From Anagrus nilaparvatae (lineage: Eukaryota; Arthropoda; Insecta; Hymenoptera; Mymaridae): a DNA stretch of 64,000 nt. The notes beneath the pieces were generated by a model that was not told the origin of the DNA, did not search any database, and saw only the letters and a list, made by a program, of their open reading frames with translations. Below are positions 54,177 to 64,000 of the stretch, piece after piece; within the stretch, counting starts at the first letter, position 1, and each line of letters opens with the position of its first letter. Where the stretch lies: NCBI GenBank assembly GCA_022575985.1, contig JAKSXM010000142.1, positions 5,644,001 through 5,708,000 on the forward strand. The letters are read 5' to 3'. Made by a program: the position numbers and the translations under genes.

Positions 54177-57100
54177 CTAGCTTGGTGCTCGGCTATTACG
54201 CCTCCTAAGTAAAACTCGACTGTTAAATGGATAAACTCTGGTTAACAGTATTAATGAACTACCAAGAGCTAATTTCACAGGTGCCAAGTCATCACCAGGT
54301 AATTTTACAAAAACTGTAGCAACAGCCGCAACTCCATCTTCGGTAGGTTCAACTGCTACTGGTCTAACGTCATTATGAAAATTGGCAATTTTGTTTTTTC
54401 TTCCTTTCCTCAACGGTGAATTCAGATTGTATTCTGTTTCGTTATTTGCTTCTGTGCTATCGTATAAAATCGTTGTGGATGCAAAGGGTCTTTTTGCCAT
54501 ATGTAACATTTCAACAACGTGCCTTCTTCTAGCTCGACGAACATCTGCTGCTTGTTTAGCCTTCCAAGCAACGACGCATGCAGCCAAAAATAAAAAGAAG
54601 CAAGAAAAGAATACTGAAAAAAATACAAATAGATCTATATGCAATTGATCTTGTCTGAAGAATATCATTCCATATGCTGCCCTTCCTGTGATTTCTGGAT
54701 GAGGCGTTTCTAAAGCTTTTAGTGCTATATGAAATTTCGTTTGGCCTAGTTCATGTTTATCTTGTGGCAGTGTAAGTACCAGTCTATTGGTAAGATTCCT
54801 TACAAATAAAAATGTGTTTCGATTTTCAACTGTTACAAAAGTCGCCAAACCTTCAGCCTGGCGTTCTATTACCAGATATTCAACGCTTGGATTCCAATGT
54901 GATTCAGTACCATTTTGAGCGAAGTTGTAAGAACTGTATGGGTAATAATCAACAAATCTAACACGGTTTCGGGGATTATCATACAATGACCAGTTGTCAT
55001 GATAATCTTTCCTCCATTTAAACTTTTCATCCAATTCAACCTAAATAAATTCAAAAATTTTGTTAAATATATATTATTAGTTTGTTTTTTATAAAACTAA
55101 AACCCAAATTATTAAACGTTCATTTTTTACCCTGCTACATGTTACACGTTAAAATTATTTACCAAAGTGAATAAATTAAAGTTAAATACACTGACCTCTT
55201 GGAAACCTGTTGATGAGTTTAAGTTAACAACAAAAGTATCATCACGAGGACTGAGGAATAAATCCAATGCACCTTGGGTAACATCAACAATAATTCTTAT
55301 ATCCACATTCATAAAGCGAGGTTGAATCATATAAAATACTGATTGCCCAGGATTTAATGGTTTTGGTTTTAATTTACATTCATCTAAAAAAAATTTTTTG
55401 GATAATAAAAGATTTAATACAGAAGCTATAAAGCTAGCTTTTTATTCTTACCAATAAGTTTTGTATCAAAACACATTTTGTTGTCCACAGTAACTGTTTT
55501 ATAACATTGATGACCCATTGTCGGTGTACCTGCATAGTTTTCTTTACATTTACTACATTGCACCATCCAACAGGGTGTCATTACCGAATTGCCACCCTTA
55601 GATGGTCCACTTGTACAAGACGTTTCACTTTCTGTATTATTTCTACAATCACATTGTTCTCCTGTTACTGGATCACATGTAAATCCATGCCCATGACATT
55701 CACATCTATGAATTTAAATTCCAGTTAAATTACATAGTTAAACTTAAAAAAAATTTTTTAAAGGTTGACTGAAAGGTTTAATAATTACGTTCGACAAACG
55801 TCTCTTAAGTCTTCTGAACCTCTAAAATATCCTGCAACGCATTCACCACACTTATCCCCCTTAGTATTATTAGCACAATTTATGCATTTAGCTTTAGATA
55901 CAGGACCTTCACCCAACTGCCTTTTCAGAAGCTCAATCGGCATTTTTTCAATTGAATATGGATCCTTTAAAGCATCCAAAAAAATTAAATTACAAAGAAA
56001 TTACAAAAATATAATTGATATAATTGATAAAGATAAAATTTTTTGAAATCTTACAGGAACTGTCATGCTTTCATTAATACAAATTTTAGTGTGGCCATTA
56101 CAGTATTCTAAACATGGTACACATTGTCCATTGTCCGCTGGATTGCCTACATATAATGGTTCACATTTATCACATTGACTACCCTGTGTATTATTGTGAC
56201 ATTTTATGCATTTATCAAGCTTGTCTGGACCTTCACAATTACTATGTCCATTACACTGACATTGAATAGAACAATTAGTTCCGACGTAACCGAAGTCACA
56301 ACGACATAGATTGGGTTCAACACATGTTCCTCTTACACATCCTGATGCACAAGTTGGAACACAAGTTTTTCTGTAAAATTTTACAAATTATTCATAAAAT
56401 TTCTTGTAAAAGTCATAAAAGTTGTATATTAAAGAATTTACCAACCTTCCATATTCATTATAGTACTGAGCCCTAGATAAAAAATTAAAATGAACTTTAA
56501 AATAATTTAATACTTAAATAATTATGATATTATATATTTTTATTACACTTCAGGTTTATATCCTTCTCCACACTTGCATTCAAATCCTTCATCCAAATCA
56601 AAACATTTTTCACTTTTAAGTGAACAAGTATGATGACTATTTAGGCATTCATTTTCTGGTGGACACTTGACATAATGCCATGAGAACTTTAAATAACCAA
56701 AGTTATTTCTTGGAATAGACAAACTACTATCAAAATCATACATGCTTTCTGGATCAAATGTTGTGGTAAAAGCTAAAATAAAACGAAAATAATTATTTAT
56801 AAAAATAGTCAATAGTAAAGAAAAATGTTGTAACCACCTTCTAACTGATATTGTTGGTAATATAACATTTCACAAGTTCCCCCTAATGGATGATCTAAGC
56901 CAGGAGGAGCTTCTAATGAACCTTCCGTACATATACCTTGTCCAGTAATATTAGAAGAATCTAATGAGCACCAACCGCAATGAGAATGTTTTAAACAAGT
57001 ACTGCATTGCTTAAAAACTGAACACGGTTCTGGACAGTGGTCAATGTCAGTGTTGCGCAATACTAAGCCACAGACTCCTCCAGCGCAGTAAAGAGGTTGA

Positions 57101-60100
57101 TAAGAAGGAGAAATACACTATAAAATATATCATTAACGCGTAAATATCAAAATTTGTTTGCAAAATTTATTTTATATTATTACTTCATTTAACTGGGTTG
57201 ACCATCTGCATTCTTTCCAGCCACCTTCAGCTCCCGTGCCTTTCAAACAAGCTTTACAATCCTTATGTTCAGAACATCTTTTTTCACACTTAGTACTGGC
57301 CATTTTTATGCTTGATCTTTCAAATATATCTTCTGGTACACAATTCCAATCATACACTGGTTCAGCGGTTAGTTTTAAGCCTAGTTCAGCTAAAATTATA
57401 GTGAATATTAATAAAAAATTTCAATTATGCTATAGTAATTATGCTATTGTAAAATCTTACAAGTTTTTAAAACTTGTCTAGTCCATACGCAATTACTGTG
57501 AGAATCTTTACATTTTTCACAATCACTAGCTGGACATAATCTTTCTCCGCATTGATTTACATCATCGACTAATTTTTTCCAGTGTTTACATTTATTTTGT
57601 TCATCGCAATTTTTTTCAACTGGAATGCATCTACCATGACAATCAATACACCATTTACAAATTGGTTGCTGCTCTTTATAATAAGGCCATTCAGCTAAAC
57701 ATTCTGTACAAGTTTTAAAACTTTCACATTTTCTAAATGACATCCATTCTGAATTACAAAATATACCATTGGAACGATGAGCTTTTGTGACATTGACATC
57801 GCATCTGTATGGAAGAATTTTTTATTTTAACAAAGATTTAAATATTTATCAAATCAAGCAATAAAAACAAAAATTTTCTTTTTTAAGTTTTGAAGATCAT
57901 CTTAAGATAGTAAAAGAAAACTTGCTCTGAAATGAAATCAGGAAAACCTTTTGCAGGTTGATGTAATAATATTAAGTAAAAATAAATTCCCTTTCTGAAT
58001 TTATCAAAACAGAGGAAAAGCAGTTTTATTTTCAAATTTAAACCTCAGATAACATCAAAAGATGTCCACAAGACCTTAAAAAGCTTGTCTTTAATATCTT
58101 TTTTACAGAAAAGAAAAAATTTAAATTGAAAATTCAATAAATAAATATAAAAATTAATTCTAAAAAATAACACTTTTCTTGAAAAATATACAAGGTCAGG
58201 ACCATAAAAAATTTGTATAAACCATTAATGTTATGTAACTAATTTTTTTTATCTTTTTGGGTTACTAAAGTCTGATAAAGGTATTTATGATTTTATTTTA
58301 GTGCATATTTTCCTTTTTATTCCATAATGCTCTTAAGATTTTATTTTATATTATTACAATAAATTTTAAAATATATTTAAAAATTTACTAACTTTTCATC
58401 TCTGTGTAAAGAAACATCATTAGAAAAACAATAAGAGGCATTATCTCCAGTTATAGTTGTTACTGAACAAAATGAACAACCATAATATTTTCTACAAGTA
58501 ATTTTGTCTGTCCATAAGTTACATAAGTCTTGAGGAATATGGATTAATGTAACATGACTTTTAATTCCACCATCAAAACCTCCTACAACGTAAACAGCAT
58601 TATTTTCAGGATCAGCATGAATCATAGCATGAGCATATGCTGGTGGTGGTGGGTCTCCTATGATCTCCATATCTTTTGTTATTAATCTTATCCAAAGATT
58701 ACAAGAATATTTATATGCTATCAAAGAATCAGTGGTATTGTAAGGATTCTGACGGCCACCAAATATTAACATATATTCATCGGTTGTTACAGCTGAATGT
58801 AGAAATCTTGCTTGAGGCTGAAAATTTCAAAAAGGAATATATTTAAAATGAACGAATTTTAAAATTGATAATATGATAAGAATAAAATAAAATAAAAAGT
58901 AAAAAAAAATAAATTTTACTCACCAGAGTATTACCATCAGACATGTCATCTTCAAATGGTGGAAGAACAGACCAAGTTTTTGTTTTATAATTTAAGGCAT
59001 ACAATTTGTTTGAAATGAAAGTTCTATTGATAGAATATGTGTAACCACCAAATATATAAAAACTATTTGATTTACTGTGATAAACTGTTGAATGACCATA
59101 GACACCTAACGGGCTATTTCCATAAGTAGTAACAGTTTTCCAAGTTTCAGATTCCAAATCAAATTCCCAAATAGTATCTAAGTAACCAAATTTTGGACTA
59201 AATCCACCAATCAATATTAAGCTTTCAAATTCTCCATTTCTAAGTAAATTTAATGTATGACCAGCTAAAGGAGGTAGTTCTTTTTTATGATTACTTTGAA
59301 TTATTTGCATCCATCTTTGATTTTGCAGATTAAATTTCCAAAAGTCGTTCAATGTATTATCATATGGTCCCAATATATTTTCTTCCTTCATTGACAACCC
59401 TCCATAAATATATATTTCTTGGGTGCTATCGACCATTTCAGCAGCATGAAAATATCGGCCTTGAGGCATAGAAGCTTTTGAAGTTGATTCAACTGTTATT
59501 GGCATCCAAGTATTATTTTTTGTGTCAAATAATCTGATATCATTTAATGGACCATGGCTTAAAGAGTAACCACCAAACATCCAGAGACTACCTCGTCTAT
59601 CCGCAACTAAACTGTGTCCAAATCTTGGCAGTGTTTTTCTTAAGTGATCTAAATGGTCTGATAAATATTCTGAATTAAACAATTCTGTAAAAACAAGCTG
59701 GGTATTTTTTATTCTAACAGAGCAATCTCTCCCTCCAAATCCTGGTGTACAAACACAATGTCCGTAACCTTTATCACAGATTCCTTGCTTTTTAGCAGCT
59801 GAACAATTTTTAGGACACAGTTCAATGTCACAATTAATACCTACAAAACCTGATCTACACAAACAATTGCCATTCCTACATTCTCTATTACTTGGACAAT
59901 TTTTACATGTCATCACAACATAACTAGCATTAAAACCTTCAGCTTCATTGAGATGCTTATAATGAACAGTTAAATATCCTGATTTGGCTTCTACTGTAAC
60001 AGGATAATCAGTACTGTCTGTACAGTAAACACCAAGTAATTGGCTTTGATGACTTGATGTGATTGAAACAAAAGCTGGAAGCCCATCATACACATAAACA

Positions 60101-63100
60101 CTATTTTCTTGACAATTTATATTTATATCATCATGTATTGTAAATTGTATCACACTTGATACACTCGGAGTTATTAAATCTGTTGTAAGTCCTGATTTTG
60201 GAGTTACAATCCACAAGCATTCTCTAGTAAGAGAACCTCCAAGATGACTTTCCCATAGGGATAATTGCGAATGTCTGCTTCCTAGACCTTGTTTTCCATT
60301 ACCTTCTCCTTCTAACATACCTCTAGAAACGCACCCATAATAACACATTCCACCATTTTTTGGATTCCCATAATATCCTTTTTTGCATTGCTCACAATTG
60401 TCACCTTCAGTATTATCTCTGCAAAAACACTTACCAGTATAGCTATCGCAAGTTCCTAATACTATATCACCATGTTCATTACAATTACACTTTTTACATC
60501 CTGGCTTTGTAGTTGCATTACCATAACTACCAGCCTTACATTCTTCACAATATCTTCCTTCCGTCCAGTCTTGACAGTAATCACATTCTCCTGGCCCCTG
60601 GGAACAACTTGAATGGTTATTACATCCACAATTTGTTCTACAATCTGAGCCAGTCCATCCAAGATCGCATTCACATTTATAGTCTGGTGCTTCACTACAA
60701 TAGCCATTAATACATTTTTCATAACAAGTTTTTGTGCAATTTTCTTTTCCATCACCATTGAAACCTCTTTTACATTGGCAATTATAACTTCCATGAGTAT
60801 TTGTACAAATAGCATCAGCGTGGCAGTCATGAAGGCCCAAGTCACATTCATCTACATCAGGACATGTAGCATAAGCCCAACTGATTTCGTTTTCCTTTAA
60901 TGAAGTATTTTGATATTCATTAATAAATTTACTACAGTTAACATGAGCTCGATTAAAATCTCCCTGAACGCAAGCACCAATAATTGGATTATCTAAACTA
61001 TAGCACCATCCACAACTAAGTGAATGCAAACAATTTGAACAATTTGTGTGTCTGCTGCAACTCTTACATTGATCATTACCTGTAAGAGATGTACTTGACC
61101 TAGAAGTAACACCCATTAAACCAGCTTGATCTGTCCATTCCCTACATAGACCAAACTGATATTCAGACGTGTAAACCGAAAACGAGAAACATTCTTGAGT
61201 AGCTTCACACCAAACGCATCTACCTCTCTCATCCAAACATTGTGTACAATTAGAACGTTGTCTACAGGGAATTGGACATTTCTCTAGACTTACAACTGCA
61301 TTTTTTAATCTGCCTATTCGAGCACATCTAGCTTCTTCTGTCCACCATTCACATAAATTACTGTTAATGCATGATTCACATGAAATATAATTTGAACAAT
61401 TCGGACAAGTAGAAGGTGTTATTATTAAAAAGTGCCACTCCTTTATTGGATTGTTATTCTCATCAATATCAAATTCAGCTGAACAACCTTCTGTTTCGTT
61501 TATTGAACGAGACATACATTGATTATTAATGTCACACCATCCACATGCTGAATCAGTAAGACAATAAAGACAATTTTTATACTGATGGCATGAGCCGTTT
61601 TGATAAGGTTCTAGGTATTCAAACGTAAAAACTTTAGCATTGTCCCCATGGCGATTATGAGTAATTTCCATTTTACTTGCATGTACATAACTTGCTGTGA
61701 CCATTCTTTTAGATTCAAAGTCCAGAAGATATCTTCCAGGAGGAAATGAAATACTTTCAGATTGGATTCTAGGCATTCTTATAGGGCTACATTGAGATGA
61801 GTCTGCAGTTAAATTAGCCACCAACATCTAAAATTAATTTAATGGCAATTAGCATTTTTTTATTTTAAATGGAAGGTTATTTAAAAAATAATTTTAGCTT
61901 GTTAGGCAAATAAATAAATAGTTACCAAGTCTTTTGGGTTGTTACTGTGGGATAAATGTAAAGTAGCAGCATTATAACTAACGCAAATTTTTAAAAACTC
62001 CGTTTTACTATCCCAAATATTTATTGGAAGCCTTAAGAATCCAAGTAATCGGGCAATCATTTGTCCTCCAAGAGCAGATTCTGTTTTAGCACTTTGCATA
62101 GAAGGAACATTAAAATCTACAGTAGTTGCATTTACTATGCTTACAGAATCTGGCTGAGTGAAATTAACAGGTGGTTTATATTTTAAAAAAGTTAATCCTG
62201 GCCTTTTATCCATTTCTCTGCATTCTTCAACTTTAGCTACTTCTGTTCCTTTTTTACCCCACCAACCAGGAATTTGTGAAGATGTATCATCTCTTAATCC
62301 ACAAACTCCATAGTTATCATCTTTATGATGACATCGAGCGTTTTGAACGCACCAAGTACAGGTACCCAAATTAAGTTTGTAGGAAACGGAACTTTTACCT
62401 CGATCATTTGTACCCCAACCTCCTCCAGGTTGACCATGAATTAAACAAGAATGACAATCACCAAGAGCAGGACAGATTCCTGGACACCGAGTCGTTTGTA
62501 AATTTGTTGTACAATTACTGCCCACAGTTCTACCATAACAATTCTGAAATTTTGAATAATAATAATTTCAAGAATTTTATTATTTTTTATTTTATAGAAG
62601 CAATAAGTTATAAAAATATTTTACTTCATCAGCAGAACACCAGCCACACTCTGGATTAGCTGCACATTCTACAAGGCTTTTGTGTTTTGAGCAAATTTGT
62701 TCTGGTTCTATAATTTCTCCAGCAGCAGGAGCCAACATTGGTGGTAAGGTATAGGCAAGCAAATCAGCATTGACATTTCCATGATAACCTCCAACAAGTA
62801 ATAGTGTGTTACCATTACGAACATCTGCTGCATGAGCAAATACACCCTGTTGTTTTGGGTACTGCGAATCTAGTAATTTAATAATCAGTTAATAATAATT
62901 ATTTTAATTCTTAAAAGTATTCAAAACTTTTAGCAATTATTATTAAAATGAACAGTAAATTTAAATTATTAATACCTTTATCGCTTGCATTTAATACATC
63001 GTGACTGACCCAAGCATGACATCCCAAGTGATACAAATACATTTGATTGTCATAACAAATTTCTTCCCTATTATGCCTATGAGAGTATCCTCCAAAAACT

Positions 63101-64000
63101 ACTAAATAATTACCTACAAGTAAGAAAGTTTTGGATAAAATATTGATTTAGTTTTTAATCAATAATTATTCACCTATTATATTACAAGTATGAAATGCTC
63201 TTTCCCGAGGTACATAAGTATCTCGCAAATGAGCTCTTGGATAATGAATTTCAGACCAAACTTTTCTATCAAGTTGAAAAACAAACATTCGATCTGAGAG
63301 TTTACTAAAACGAGCAACACTAGCAACTACTCCCCCATAAACTAATAATGAATTTGTAGGTTGATGATAAACAGTGGTATGAGCAACTACTTGAACATCC
63401 AGCTCCTTTCCTCCTCGGGGTCTAACTTGTTGCCATTTTTCAGAACTCAATGTTGCATCAGCTAAATATAAAATATTTATTAACTTAGAATTAATAAAAA
63501 AAATCAAAGGTAAATCTTACATAAGTTTAACTTAATTCTATACAGGCTCGACGAAAATTCTCCATCCACTGTACTACCTCCAAATAAATAAATGTATTCT
63601 TTAGCTAAAGTTAATGTGTGCCTAGTTAAAGGTGGAGGATAGAAGGGAGAATTTTTAGCTCGCAAGGTCCAAATGCTTTTTTTAACATTATAATACCAAA
63701 GCTCGTTTGATAAAGATCCATCTTCAATTTTTCCTCCATAAATAACAAAACCACCTGAAAAAATTAACTAGTTAAAAAACTTATTCCAATATTTCATTAA
63801 TTCTTTAAAATATATCAACCTTCATAACTGCAAGCAGCATGCCCATATCGAGGACTAGGTTTAGGATATTCTTCAAAGCTTGTTTTAGATGTTTCTTCAT
63901 TTCCATATGGTGATTGAGTTGTAAACTCTTCTTTATCAAGATCTTGAAAAAAATCACTATCTTCTAATGGTGATATTGTTTCTTCTTTTTCAAAAAATTC
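54177..64000 (-). CDS. MEGF8: MEGF8, multiple EGF-like domains protein 8 (5' part outside window)
   Basis: Giant single-pass membrane protein; in vertebrates it works with MGRN1 and MOSMO to limit Smoothened in Hedgehog signalling. 18 exons: 63820-64000 (partial), 63521-63754, 63174-63461, 62976-63113, 62625-62869, 61926-62543, 58924-61827, 58393-58817, 57461-57804, 57184-57389, 56838-57117, 56547-56772, 56446-56472, 56055-56370, 55789-55964, 55452-55705, 55196-55383, 54177-55040; 2637 residues seen. Order: Kelch propeller 1 (IYGG, YLFGG, VVFGGYS), PSI repeats (CGWC, CTWC), calcium-binding EGF ([12 protein letters not shown]), laminin EGFs, CUB, EGFs, Kelch propeller 2, PSI repeats, EGF, laminin EGFs, a transmembrane segment ([16 protein letters not shown]), and a tail with [20 protein letters not shown]. 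The N-terminal CUB/EGF part lies beyond 64000. The 56838 donor could instead lie 3 bases further on. Confidence 0.95.
56446..56472 (-). CDS. MEGF8: 27-nt microexon of MEGF8
   Basis: Between acceptor TATCTAG and donor GGAAG|GTTGGT. It is needed to join GYKPEV to RKTCVPTC in frame, adding [13 protein letters not shown] residues. The flanking donor is GAAGT|GTAATA at 56547. Both phases close only with this exon. Confidence 0.8.

Noticed and set aside
60462..60851. 129-codon minus-strand frame inside MEGF8
   Set aside because: An out-of-frame shadow of the EGF-repeat coding exon.

Overview
The window looks like nuclear DNA from an insect. It is very AT-rich. Its genes have short to medium introns with GT..AG borders, TATA boxes are followed by arthropod TCAGT initiators, and the long introns and intergenic DNA are full of inverted-repeat (foldback/MITE) elements. 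The gene set is animal: SDHC, RFC3, NKAIN, glutaminase, a secreted ADGF/ADA2 deaminase, phosducin-like protein, ACP7 and MEGF8. I lean towards Hymenoptera from general composition and repeat style, but the sequence alone does not settle the order. There is no bacterial, viral or CRISPR content and no tRNA or rRNA that I can recognise.

Layout. 0.5-0.63 kb: last exon of an unknown plus-strand gene. 2.6-3.5 kb (+): SDHC, tail to tail with RFC3 (3.6-5.0 kb, -). 5.7-9.7 kb (+): NKAIN with three alternative C-terminal exons. 11.5-17.5 kb (+): glutaminase, with a ~313-bp tandem repeat array in its second intron. 21.1-38.8 kb (+): three genes for secreted, low-complexity or basic proteins, separated and interrupted by foldback elements. 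39.0-40.7 kb (-): ADGF/ADA2, with a second phase-compatible first exon 2.3 kb upstream at 43.0-43.3 kb. 43.6-46.5 kb: a large foldback element with another foldback inserted in one arm. 48.0-49.0 kb (+): PDCL. 49.6-51.5 kb (+): ACP7. 54.2-64.0 kb (-): most of MEGF8, its 5' end outside the window.

The genes do not form one pathway. SDHC (respiratory complex II) and glutaminase are mitochondrial. RFC3 loads the sliding clamp in replication. NKAIN and MEGF8 are membrane proteins. ADGF, ACP7 and the three low-complexity products enter the secretory route. The points most worth following up are the two alternative first exons of ADGF (secreted versus membrane-anchored N-terminus), the near-duplicate mutually exclusive NKAIN exons with a long inverted repeat in the intron between them, an RFC3 Walker B motif without its glutamate, three unrecognised secreted proteins, and a nested, modular foldback repeat family.

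All exon borders were set by hand from splice consensus and reading phase. For every multi-exon model the phases close exactly and the length agrees with the family where one is known.
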